DNA of 9,054 bases from Prosthecobacter debontii (lineage in GTDB: Bacteria; Verrucomicrobiota; Verrucomicrobiia; Verrucomicrobiales; Akkermansiaceae). The position numbers and the translations under genes were made by a program. Numbering within the stretch: the stretch's first letter is position 1; each line of letters starts with the position of its first letter. The stretch lies in assembly GCA_945885485.1 (NCBI GenBank), contig CAMCYT010000095.1, forward strand, positions 1 to 9,054, given 5' to 3'. Below are positions 1-6,779 of the stretch, one piece after another. The notes under the pieces are model-generated. The model saw nothing but the letters and a program-made list of their open reading frames with translations, ran no database searches and was not told where the DNA came from.

Positions 1-2145
1 AAGGTCTCCAAGCAATACCGCAACGGTGTCATTACCAACGGTGAGCGCTACCAGAAGGTCGTGGACATCTGGACCCAGGCCACCGACAACATCGCCAACG
101 CGCTCTATCGCAAGATCGAGTATAACGAAGGCAAGAAAAAGGCATCGCCTCTATTCATGATGGTAGATTCCGGTGCGCGGGGTAACAAATCCCAGATCAA
201 ACAGCTCGGTGGTATGCGCGGTCTTATGGCCAAACCATCCGGCGAAATTATCGAACGCCCGATTATTTCTAACTTCCGCGAAGGTCTCTCGGTGCTTGAA
301 TATTTCATCTCCACTCACGGTGCCCGTAAAGGTCTCTCCGATACCGCTCTGAAAACTGCGGACTCCGGATACATGACTCGGAAGCTCGTCGACGTCGCCC
401 AAGACGTGATCGTTTTCCAACAGGATTGCCACACAGCCAACGGTATTGTAGTCGAGGCTATCTACGACGGTGATGAAGAAGTCGCTTCACTTTCCACTCG
501 TATCTACGGACGCGTTTCTTGCGAACAAATCAAAGATCCGATCACGGGTGATATCATTGTCAAAGTCGACGACGTCATCACTGAGTCCCAAGCCAACGCG
601 CTTGAGAAAATCGGTCACGAGAAACTCAAAATCCGTTCGGTTCTCACTTGTGAAGCTGATCGCGGTTGCTGTGCAAACTGCTACGGTCTCAACCTCGCGA
701 CTGGCCATCCAGTTAAGATCGGTGAAGCTGTCGGCATCATCGCTGCGCAGTCAATCGGTGAGCCAGGAACACAGCTCACGATGCGTACTTTCCACGTTGG
801 TGGTGTTGCTGCTGCAACCTTCAAACAACCTATCATTAAAACCAAAAATGCTGGACGCCTCGTCTATAAAGACCTCCGCGTCGTGCAAGACTCGGATGGT
901 AACTGGGTTGCGCTCAATAAAAACGGTTCGGTTTCGATCCGCGATAAAGGCGGCCTAGAACTCGAAAGCCACAGCATTATCATCGGTTCCATCATTTCCG
1001 TCAAAGACGGTGAAGATGCGAAAAAAGGCGATACGATCGTAACATGGGATCCATATAACGTGCCGATTCTCACAGAGAAAGCCGGTAAAGTTGAATTCCG
1101 CGACATGATCCTCGGCATCACCGTTGCTGCTGAAGTTGATAAAGAAACCGGCAAAAAAGGAACCATGGTTACCGAGCACAAAGAGGATCTCCATCCTCAG
1201 GTTTGCATCACCAATCCGAAAACCGGCGAAGTTATCATCAGCTACTCCATTCCTGTTGGCGCTCACCTTTCTGTTAAAGAAGGCGAAGTTGTTACTGGCG
1301 GAACTCAGCTTGCAAAAACTCCACGTAAAGTGGCCCGCACCAAAGACATCACCGGTGGTCTCCCACGCGTTGCTGAGCTCTTCGAAGCTCGTAAACCGAA
1401 AGAGTCATGTGTCATCGCTAAAATCGAAGGAGACGTTTCATTCGGTGGAAACGTCCGCGGCAAGAAAAAGGTCATCGTTACCGATCCAACCACCGGCGAA
1501 CAAGTCGATCACCTCGTACCGATGGGCAAACACATCATCGTGACTGAAGGTGACAAAGTGAAACGCGGCGATCAAATCACCGAAGGCCCAGTTTCTCCGG
1601 AAGATCTTCTCGAAGCTTGCGGCGCAACCGAACTCCAAGAACACCTTGTGAACGAAGTCCAATCGGTTTACCGCGTCCAAGGCGTGGAAATCAACGACAA
1701 GCACATCGAGGTTATCGTTCGTCAGATGCTCCGTAAGGTGAAAATCACCGATCCGGGCGATGCCGATCAATTCCTCTGGGGTGATCAAGTCGAGCGCACC
1801 ACCTTCAAAAAGGTCAACGCCGAGATCGTTGCCAACGGTGGTAAACCTGCCGAAGGCGAGCCAGTTCTACTTGGTATCACCAAAGCCTCTTTGGAAACCG
1901 ATTCGTTCATCTCCGCAGCTTCCTTCCAAGACACCACCCGTGTTCTTACCGAAGCAGCGACCCTTGGCCGTATCGATTACCTCACTGGATTCAAAGAAAA
2001 CGTCATCATGGGTCACCTCATCCCAGCGGGCACCGGCTTCCATCACCATCGTGATTCGGAGTTCGAGTTCACTGTCGAAGAGCCAGAGCCAATCGTCGAA
2101 GCGCCAGAAATCTTCGAAGACGAAGAAGACGTGGTCTCCGCTTAA
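1..2145 (+). CDS. rpoC: RNA polymerase beta' subunit, C-terminal 714 residues (5' truncated by window)
   Basis: Catalytic-core subunit of RNA polymerase. The reading frame is open from base 1, so the true start lies upstream; the GTG at 61 is an internal valine. Fragment residues about 57-130 carry the bridge helix (SGARG, GMRGLMAKP, FISTHGARKGL). The second zinc site is complete: C143, C217, C224 and C227, with the same spacing as E. coli C814/C888/C895/C898. The trigger loop follows (QSIGEPGTQLTMRTFHVGG), with M261, R262 and H265 matching E. coli M932, R933 and H936. An SI3-type insertion of roughly 170 residues (about 275-445) splits the trigger loop, as in Proteobacteria and PVC bacteria. 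The frame then resumes with TKDITGGLPRVAELFEARKPK and the conserved C-terminal block ending in LIPAGTGFHHH. A non-conserved acidic tail closes the protein. By this alignment about 670 N-terminal residues are missing. rpoB would be expected upstream. Identification is near certain. Confidence 0.98.
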   Translation, partial: KVSKQYRNGVITNGERYQKVVDIWTQATDNIANALYRKIEYNEGKKKASPLFMMVDSGARGNKSQIKQLGGMRGLMAKPSGEIIERPIISNFREGLSVLEYFISTHGARKGLSDTALKTADSGYMTRKLVDVAQDVIVFQQDCHTANGIVVEAIYDGDEEVASLSTRIYGRVSCEQIKDPITGDIIVKVDDVITESQANALEKIGHEKLKIRSVLTCEADRGCCANCYGLNLATGHPVKIGEAVGIIAAQSIGEPGTQLTMRTFHVGGVAAATFKQPIIKTKNAGRLVYKDLRVVQDSDGNWVALNKNGSVSIRDKGGLELESHSIIIGSIISVKDGEDAKKGDTIVTWDPYNVPILTEKAGKVEFRDMILGITVAAEVDKETGKKGTMVTEHKEDLHPQVCITNPKTGEVIISYSIPVGAHLSVKEGEVVTGGTQLAKTPRKVARTKDITGGLPRVAELFEARKPKESCVIAKIEGDVSFGGNVRGKKKVIVTDPTTGEQVDHLVPMGKHIIVTEGDKVKRGDQITEGPVSPEDLLEACGATELQEHLVNEVQSVYRVQGVEINDKHIEVIVRQMLRKVKITDPGDADQFLWGDQVERTTFKKVNAEIVANGGKPAEGEPVLLGITKASLETDSFISAASFQDTTRVLTEAATLGRIDYLTGFKENVIMGHLIPAGTGFHHHRDSEFEFTVEEPEPIVEAPEIFEDEEDVVSA

Positions 2146-2164
2146 TTCTAACAACACTCAAACC

Positions 2165-2199
2165 AACCCCGGTTCATCGCAAGGTGACCGGGGTTTTTT
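2165..2199 (+). terminator. Intrinsic terminator of rpoC (first of two)
   Basis: A perfect 9-bp stem (AACCCCGGT at 2165-2173 with ACCGGGGTT at 2187-2195) encloses a 13-nt loop. A run of six T (2194-2199) overlaps the base of the stem and follows it. It lies 19 bases after the rpoC stop codon, as expected for a Rho-independent terminator on the plus strand. The minus-strand reading has no U-tract after the stem, so it does not look bidirectional. Confidence 0.9.
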
Positions 2200-2206
2200 G
2201 TTGGAG

Positions 2207-2230
2207 AGCCGATGTCCACTTCGGCTTTTT
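2207..2230 (+). terminator. Second, back-up intrinsic terminator of rpoC
   Basis: A 6-bp stem (AGCCGA at 2207-2212 with TCGGCT at 2221-2226) has an 8-nt loop and ends in a run of five T (2226-2230). A G-T and an A-T pair could extend it outward. It sits only a few bases after the first terminator, giving a tandem arrangement at the end of a highly expressed operon. It is weaker than the first by stem length. Confidence 0.7.
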
Positions 2231-2234
2231 CATG

Positions 2235-2254
2235 ATAGGTCGTATAAGACCTAT
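2235..2254. other. Hairpin next to the argE stop codon
   Basis: A perfect 7-bp inverted repeat (ATAGGTC at 2235-2241, GACCTAT at 2248-2254) with a 6-nt loop begins three bases beyond the stop codon of the minus-strand deacylase gene. It could stabilise the 3' end of that transcript. Neither strand shows a T-run directly after it, so I do not call it an intrinsic terminator. Confidence 0.45.
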
Positions 2255-2257
2255 ACT

Positions 2258-3376
2258 CTACCTCAACCTCCGAATAAAATCCGTAAAGAAAGCTTCACCC
2301 TCTAACAGCCTATCGATCTCAATATACTCATCTTTGGTATGCGCCTGAGCGATCGATCCGGGCCCGATACAAATCGATGGAAGTCCCGCAGCAGAAAGAT
2401 GAGCCGCATCGGAAAACCATGGTGCGCCAGCGAGTTCAGTGCTTGGCGAGGTGGCGAGAAGTTTCTGGATGTAAGGATTTTCTGCATCCGTTTCCATAGG
2501 GGGATTCTCATGGGCGTAGATAATATCTAACGGAAGTCTCAGCTCTGCAATCGTCTCTCTCAGAAGTTGAAGCGCACCACCCGCGCAGTAGAGCGATGGA
2601 GTTTGGCGGATGTCGATCTGCGCAGTAGCGAGGTTAGGGACGATGTTTGCCGCCAATCCTCCGTAGATCACTCCGATGTTCATGGTTGAGTGACCGAGGA
2701 TTTCATCGGTGTATGCAGCAAGTTTTGGTGCGAGGGTTTCCTGAAGATCTAAAAGAGCACGCGAGAGTTTAAGGATTGCGTTGTCACCCTTTTCAGGTTG
2801 GGAGGAATGCACAGAAATACCACTCGCTGTCAGGGTTGCCCAAACTGAACCTTTGGTGATGCGCACAACCTGCATCGATGTCGGCTCACCCACAATGGCG
2901 AATGCATATTCTGCTGCGTGATGTTTGGCGAAATGTTTGGAGCCATGCTGTGAGGCTTCTTCTCCCATGAATGCCACGAAATCGACAGCCACCGGAAGGT
3001 CTTTGAGGATTTCCTTGTTGTTTTTCAAACCCATCAGCATCGCTGCCATCGGGCCTTTGGTGTCTGAAGTGCCACGGCCCCAGATTTTGCCATCACGGAT
3101 TTCGCCCGAGAATGGTGGAATGGTCATGTTGTCAATACCTACCGTATCAAGGTGAGGTCCAAGCAAGATACGAGGACGACCATCAAGTGGTATAAATCGG
3201 GCTATCAGGTTGGGTCTTCCGGGCTCGATCTCTTCCAGAGTGACTTCTGCTCCGATGTTTTCGAGCCAGATTTTCAGGAAATCCGCTATCCGCTGTTCTC
3301 CTGCAAGATCCGCCTGTTCTGGAGAGGCATGATCGGGATTCACCGACGCGATTTGAACGAGTTCTTGGAGCAGCAT
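2258..3376 (-). CDS. argE: M20-family metallohydrolase, probable acetylornithine deacetylase (ArgE-like)
   Basis: A 372-residue member of the M20 dinuclear zinc hydrolases, which remove acyl groups from amino acids or cleave peptides in the cytoplasm. The metal and catalytic set is complete: H75 and D77 in HLDTV, bridging D105 in GRGTSDTKG, E139 (general base) and E140 in MGEEAS, E164 in VGEPT, and H346 in AHTKDEY. The lid/dimerisation domain (about 175-290) includes SVHSS with H190 and the IDIR strand. VGEPTSMQVVRITKG and GPGSIAQAH resemble ArgE more than DapE, favouring N-acetylornithine to ornithine in arginine synthesis. DapE or another M20 deacylase remains possible, because no arginine gene adjoins it. 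The ATG at 3376 sits just before the first conserved helix (ELVQIASVNP). No Shine-Dalgarno sequence is seen. The gene converges on rpoC and diverges from the toxin-antitoxin cassette. Confidence 0.85.
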   Translation of the reverse strand: MLLQELVQIASVNPDHASPEQADLAGEQRIADFLKIWLENIGAEVTLEEIEPGRPNLIARFIPLDGRPRILLGPHLDTVGIDNMTIPPFSGEIRDGKIWGRGTSDTKGPMAAMLMGLKNNKEILKDLPVAVDFVAFMGEEASQHGSKHFAKHHAAEYAFAIVGEPTSMQVVRITKGSVWATLTASGISVHSSQPEKGDNAILKLSRALLDLQETLAPKLAAYTDEILGHSTMNIGVIYGGLAANIVPNLATAQIDIRQTPSLYCAGGALQLLRETIAELRLPLDIIYAHENPPMETDAENPYIQKLLATSPSTELAGAPWFSDAAHLSAAGLPSICIGPGSIAQAHTKDEYIEIDRLLEGEAFFTDFIRRLR

Positions 3377-3439
3377 GGTGGAAACTCTAAATTTTAAATT
3401 CTAAACTTCAAGGAAGAGAGCGGATCTCAAACAAACCAT

Positions 3440-3470
3440 TTGACTTTTGGATATATATGGACGTTATCCT
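3440..3470 (+). promoter_or_regulatory. Candidate promoter of the yefM-yoeB cassette
   Basis: TTGACT (3440-3445) matches the -35 consensus at five of six positions. TATCCT (3465-3470) matches the -10 consensus at four of six, with a long 19-bp spacer. Transcription would start about 3477, at or very near the antitoxin ATG, implying a leaderless or nearly leaderless message. This agrees with the lack of a purine-rich ribosome-binding site before that ATG. The call is by eye only. Confidence 0.45.
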
Positions 3471-3478
3471 GTCCATAT
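3455..3478. promoter_or_regulatory. Palindromic operator for the YefM antitoxin (predicted)
   Basis: A perfect 8-bp inverted repeat (ATATGGAC at 3455-3462, GTCCATAT at 3471-3478) is separated by 8 bases. The spacer holds the candidate -10 box and the right arm runs into the ATG of the antitoxin. YefM/Phd antitoxins are known to bind palindromes over their own promoters, with the toxin as co-repressor at low ratios. The position here would block RNA polymerase directly. Symmetry and position are visible; binding is inferred. Confidence 0.7.
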
Positions 3479-3734
3479 GAATGCGATTACCTACACGGCG
3501 GCCAGAGAGAATTTAGCATCGACCATGGATCGGGTTTGCATCGACCGGGATCCGGTGATCATTACCCGGAATCGTGATCAAGCGGTTGTCATGATTTCTT
3601 TGGAGGATTACGAGGCATTGGAGGAAACTGCCTATCTGTTGCGTAGCCCGGCAAACGCGAAGCGTCTCATCGCTTCGATCGAAGCTGCTGAACAAGGGAA
3701 TACAGTTGTGAAAAAAATCGACCTGACTCAATGA
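3477..3734 (+). CDS. yefM: Antitoxin of the YefM/Phd family
   Basis: An 85-residue type II antitoxin that neutralises YoeB and represses its own operon. The N-terminal half has the YefM/Phd fold signature: MNAITYTAARENLASTMDRV, then DPVIITRNRDQAVVMISLEDYEALEET. The C-terminal part (about 55-85, from AYLLRSPANAKRL) is the expected toxin-binding tail, unfolded until bound. I chose the ATG at 3477 because family members begin within a few residues of the conserved I-T-Y segment. The in-frame TTG at 3447 would place the promoter and operator inside the coding region. The TGA stop overlaps the yoeB ATG by four bases (ATGA), so the toxin is probably made by translational coupling. No Shine-Dalgarno is evident. 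Confidence 0.93.
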   Translation: MNAITYTAARENLASTMDRVCIDRDPVIITRNRDQAVVMISLEDYEALEETAYLLRSPANAKRLIASIEAAEQGNTVVKKIDLTQ

Positions 3735-3988
3735 ACATCACTTTCACAGCGCAGGCTTGGGAGGATTATCAATACTGGCAAAAGACAGATCAGAAAGTTC
3801 TCAAAAGAATCCATCTCTTGATCCAAGAAATCCAGCGATCTCCACATGATGGGATCGGAAAGCCTGAATCACTCAAACACAACCTAAGCGGTTACTGGTC
3901 ACGCCGTATTACTGATGAACATCGCATCGTTTACAAACAGTTCGAACACGGCATTACATTTGTGCAAATGCGTTATCATTATAAGTAG
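3731..3988 (+). CDS. yoeB: mRNA interferase toxin YoeB
   Basis: An 85-residue RelE-superfamily endoribonuclease that cuts mRNA in the ribosomal A site. It closely resembles E. coli YoeB (84 residues), for example at GKPESLKHNLSGYWSRRIT and RYHY. The catalytic residues fall at the same numbers as in E. coli: E46, R65, H83 and Y84, with R59 also kept, so the toxin should be active. One extra lysine (K85) follows the usual C-terminal tyrosine. The start overlaps the yefM stop by 4 bp, and no separate ribosome-binding site is seen. The pair stands alone between housekeeping genes, with no transposase or integrase beside it. It is probably an acquired cassette, a context-based inference. Confidence 0.96.
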   Translation: MNITFTAQAWEDYQYWQKTDQKVLKRIHLLIQEIQRSPHDGIGKPESLKHNLSGYWSRRITDEHRIVYKQFEHGITFVQMRYHYK

Positions 3989-4007
3989 GGCTAAATTTTT
4001 TTGGCTG

Positions 4008-4024
4008 GGCGGTTGCAAACCGCC
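4008..4024. repeat. Short perfect palindrome between yoeB and trhO
   Basis: GGCGGTT (4008-4014) pairs with AACCGCC (4018-4024) around a 3-nt GCA loop. A run of seven T (3995-4002 region) lies before rather than after it, so it is not a standard terminator for yoeB. In style (GC-rich stem, tiny loop) it resembles the hairpins at 6789-6889, and it may belong to a family of dispersed intergenic palindromes. Confidence 0.5.
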
Positions 4025-4053
4025 GCCACGGTTGGCAGATTTCGGGTCTCGGT

Positions 4054-5844
4054 ATGACAGGAGAAAAGGTAACAAATTTGGCGGCGTATCGCTTTGTGGA
4101 TCTTTCGGGGCTGAAAGAGCTTCGGGAGGAGTTGTTGGCTTTGTGCAAAGATGCTGGGCTCAAAGGGACGATTTTGTTGAGCGTGGAGGGAGTGAATCTT
4201 TTCGTCGCAGGCTCGGAGAAGGGGATTGATCGATTGATGGGAAGGCTGCGGCAGCTTCCGGGGTTGGAGGATTTTGTGGGGAAAGTCAGTGTGAGTGATG
4301 ATCAACCGTTCCGCCGCATGTTGGTGCGGATCAAGAAGGAGATCATTTCTTTTGGGGTTGAGGGAGTTGCTCCTGGAAAGCGCACATCATCGAAGCTTTC
4401 TGCCAAAGAACTGAAGCGCTGGTTGGATGAAGGTAGGAAAATTACGCTGCTCGATACACGCAATGATTATGAGGTGAAGCTCGGAACATTCACAGGTGCA
4501 GTCGTGCCAGATATCCGCACGTTCCGCGAATTTCCTAACGCAGTTAAAGAGCTACCACAGGAGATGAAAGATGAAACCATTGTCATGTTCTGCACGGGCG
4601 GGATTCGCTGCGAGAAGGCAGGTCCATTTATGGAGATGGAAGGTTTCAAAAACATCTATCAACTCGATGGAGGGATTTTGAAATACTTTGAGGAATGCGG
4701 TGGCGATCACTACGACGGGGAATGTTTTGTATTCGATCAGAGGGTTGGAGTGGATCCGGCGTTGCAGGAGACGGATTCTGCGATTTGTTACGCATGCCTC
4801 GCTCCACTCGATGCGCAGGATCAAGAAGACGTGCGTTATGTCGGAGGCGTAAGTTGTCCGCATTGTTTCAAAGCAGAGCCAGAAAAAATGGCCGAGCGCA
4901 TCGTCGATGCACAGACAAAACTAGATGAAGTCTGCCGCATGTTACCGGGATCGATTCCACTGGAAAATCGCAGGCCGGTAAACGTTGCGGCGAAGTATGA
5001 TAGGTGGCTGCTGATCGATTTATTGGTGGAGCAGTTTCCGCAGATTTCACGCGAAGATTGGGAACAAAGATGCGCAGAAGGACGTTTTGTGAGTTATGGT
5101 GGAAAGGTGCGTGTTGCGGATCATGTGGTTCGTGCGGGTGAGAGAATTTTGCAGATGTTTCCACCAGCCGTGGAGCCTGCGGTCGCCACTGGGATTCGAA
5201 TTATCTGGGATGACGAGGCTCTGGTCTTGGTTGAAAAACCCGCGCCGTTGCCGATGCATGCAAGCGGTAGATATCATCGTAACACCCTGCAGTATTTGAT
5301 GAATGAGGTTTACGCACCGAAGTTTCTGCGCTCTGTGCATCGCTTAGATGCGAATACCCGAGGCTTGGTGTTGTTTGCGAGAACACGGCATTGTTGTCGG
5401 TTGCTGCAACGTCAGTTTCTCGATGGAACGATAGAGAAAATCTATCGCGTGAAAGTGCAAGGCAGCCCTGAGTGGAATGAGAAAGTTTGTGAGTTTGCTA
5501 TTTCTAAAGAAGTCGAAGGACCCGGCGGACGTAGCGTGGATGAAGAAGATGGCTTGGACGCTCGCACGGAATTCGTTGTCAAAGAACGCTGCGCGGATGG
5601 CACCGCATGGCTGGAAGCGAAGCTGGGAAGTGGTAGAACCAATCAGATCCGCGTGCATCTTTGGGAACTTGGGTTTCCTGTGGTCGGCGATCCTTGTTAT
5701 TTGCCGAATAAACAAATGAGCAACAAGCAGACTCTGGAAGTGGGTGATTCACCGATGCAATTGGAAGCGTGGAAATTGAGTTTCACGCATCCGATTAGTG
5801 GGAAGCGAATGGTGTTTGAAAATGGAGAACCCTTGCAGTCGTGA
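4054..5844 (+). CDS. trhO: Fusion protein: TrhO-type tRNA U34 hydroxylase plus RluA-family pseudouridine synthase
   Basis: A 596-residue protein joining two RNA-modifying enzymes. Residues 1-100 form the UPF0176/YceA N-terminal domain (NLAAYRFVDL, KGTILLSVEGVN). Residues 115-215 are a rhodanese domain with LLDTRNDYE and the active-site loop C180-TGGIRCEK. C245/C248 and C268/C271 form the C-terminal zinc knuckles of that family. TrhO uses oxygen to make 5-hydroxyuridine at the tRNA wobble base. An S4-like stretch (about 315-368) then leads into an RluA-type domain (380-596) with HRLDANTRG (catalytic D432) and GRTNQIRVH (527-535). RluA enzymes turn uridine into pseudouridine in rRNA or tRNA; the target here is unknown. 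The frame is continuous. The ATG at 4054 has no strong Shine-Dalgarno; TTG at 4078 is an alternative start. The stop overlaps tilS by 4 bp. Domain identities are firm; joint function is inferred. Confidence 0.93.
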   Translation: MTGEKVTNLAAYRFVDLSGLKELREELLALCKDAGLKGTILLSVEGVNLFVAGSEKGIDRLMGRLRQLPGLEDFVGKVSVSDDQPFRRMLVRIKKEIISFGVEGVAPGKRTSSKLSAKELKRWLDEGRKITLLDTRNDYEVKLGTFTGAVVPDIRTFREFPNAVKELPQEMKDETIVMFCTGGIRCEKAGPFMEMEGFKNIYQLDGGILKYFEECGGDHYDGECFVFDQRVGVDPALQETDSAICYACLAPLDAQDQEDVRYVGGVSCPHCFKAEPEKMAERIVDAQTKLDEVCRMLPGSIPLENRRPVNVAAKYDRWLLIDLLVEQFPQISREDWEQRCAEGRFVSYGGKVRVADHVVRAGERILQMFPPAVEPAVATGIRIIWDDEALVLVEKPAPLPMHASGRYHRNTLQYLMNEVYAPKFLRSVHRLDANTRGLVLFARTRHCCRLLQRQFLDGTIEKIYRVKVQGSPEWNEKVCEFAISKEVEGPGGRSVDEEDGLDARTEFVVKERCADGTAWLEAKLGSGRTNQIRVHLWELGFPVVGDPCYLPNKQMSNKQTLEVGDSPMQLEAWKLSFTHPISGKRMVFENGEPLQS

Positions 5845-6779
5845 ATATCCCGTGGCTTGAGCATGCTTCGCGGCAAAAGAAACTGATGGTCGGAGTTTCC
5901 GGAGGTTTGGATTCGACTGCGTTGTTGCATTTACTCAAGGAAGAAGGATTTCAAAAAGTAGTGGTCTGTCATTTGAATCATGGACTCAGAGGTGCGGAGT
6001 CGGCGCGCGATGCGAAGTTTGTCAGGCAGATAGGCAAGCGCTTGGGCTATGAAGTCATGAGCGAAATAGTGGATCTGGTGTCGATAATGCAAGTCTCAGG
6101 CGAGTCTCTCGAGACAGCTGGTAGAAATGCGCGACATGCGTTTTTCGCAAAGTGTGGAAAAGAACAACGCAGTCGTTTGCTGTTGCTGGCACATCATGCA
6201 GATGATCAGGCGGAAACGATTCTCTGGAATCTGCTGCGTGGTTCTCTAGGATACCGAGGCATGCGTGAAATTTCTGAACTGAAAATGGACGGCAAGGAAA
6301 TAACGGTGGTGCGTCCGTTGTTAGGAGTCCGTAAAGTTGAATTGGTTGAATGGATGCAACAGCGCAAGTTGAGCTGGCGCGAAGACGCGACGAACGCGGT
6401 GAACGATGTGGTGCGGAATCGTTTAAGAAATGAAGCGATCCCATTGCTCGATGAAATCGCCAATCGCGACATCACGCCGAACCTCATCCGCGCAGCAGAA
6501 ATTGATAGTGAATGGCGTGAGTTGTTGGATTGGGGTGTTTCCGCTGCCTCTGCGACCGATCCACAAGGTCGCTTGCACACGGGTGCGATGAAGGATTTGC
6601 CTGGGGTTTTATCCAGAGCCGTGATTGCGGATTATCTAAAAAAACTACAGGTCGAGAATCTGGATTGGCGGCTACTGGAACGCTGCGTAGAACTGCTCGA
6701 CGTGGAGAAGCCCGCTAGTGTGAATTTGCCGGGTGGAAAGCGCTTGAGAAGAAAAGCAGGTAGGATTTTTGTTGAATAG
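5841..6779 (+). CDS. tilS: tRNA(Ile)-lysidine synthase, short form
   Basis: A 312-residue N-type ATP pyrophosphatase that attaches lysine to C34 of the CAU-anticodon isoleucine tRNA, so that it reads AUA and is charged with isoleucine. The PP-loop SGGLDS is at residues 20-25. Other TilS motifs follow: CHLNHGLRGAES (43-54), LETAGRNARHAFF (90-102), AHHADDQAETILWNLLRG (117-134), RPLLGVRK (158-165) and the WREDATN...RNRLRNE block (179-198). The protein is well short of E. coli TilS (about 430 residues), lacking most of the C-terminal tRNA-binding domains. This resembles the compact Aquifex type. The GTG start overlaps the previous stop (GTGA), implying coupled translation; the next in-frame ATG (residue 16) would fall just before the PP-loop. 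The TAG stop lies inside the left arm of the repeat element at 6777. Confidence 0.96.
   Translation: MNIPWLEHASRQKKLMVGVSGGLDSTALLHLLKEEGFQKVVVCHLNHGLRGAESARDAKFVRQIGKRLGYEVMSEIVDLVSIMQVSGESLETAGRNARHAFFAKCGKEQRSRLLLLAHHADDQAETILWNLLRGSLGYRGMREISELKMDGKEITVVRPLLGVRKVELVEWMQQRKLSWREDATNAVNDVVRNRLRNEAIPLLDEIANRDITPNLIRAAEIDSEWRELLDWGVSAASATDPQGRLHTGAMKDLPGVLSRAVIADYLKKLQVENLDWRLLERCVELLDVEKPASVNLPGGKRLRRKAGRIFVE

Noticed and set aside
470..958. 162-codon open frame inside rpoC in another frame
   Set aside because: Overlaps unmistakable RpoC zinc-site and trigger-loop sequence; its translation is serine/lysine-rich low-complexity with no domain.
2165..2254. Bidirectional terminator serving the minus-strand argE-like gene
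   Set aside because: On the minus strand none of the three hairpins is followed by a T-run.
3447..3476. Upstream TTG start extending the antitoxin by 10 residues
   Set aside because: It would put the -10 box and operator inside the coding region, and the extra residues do not match YefM-type N-termini.
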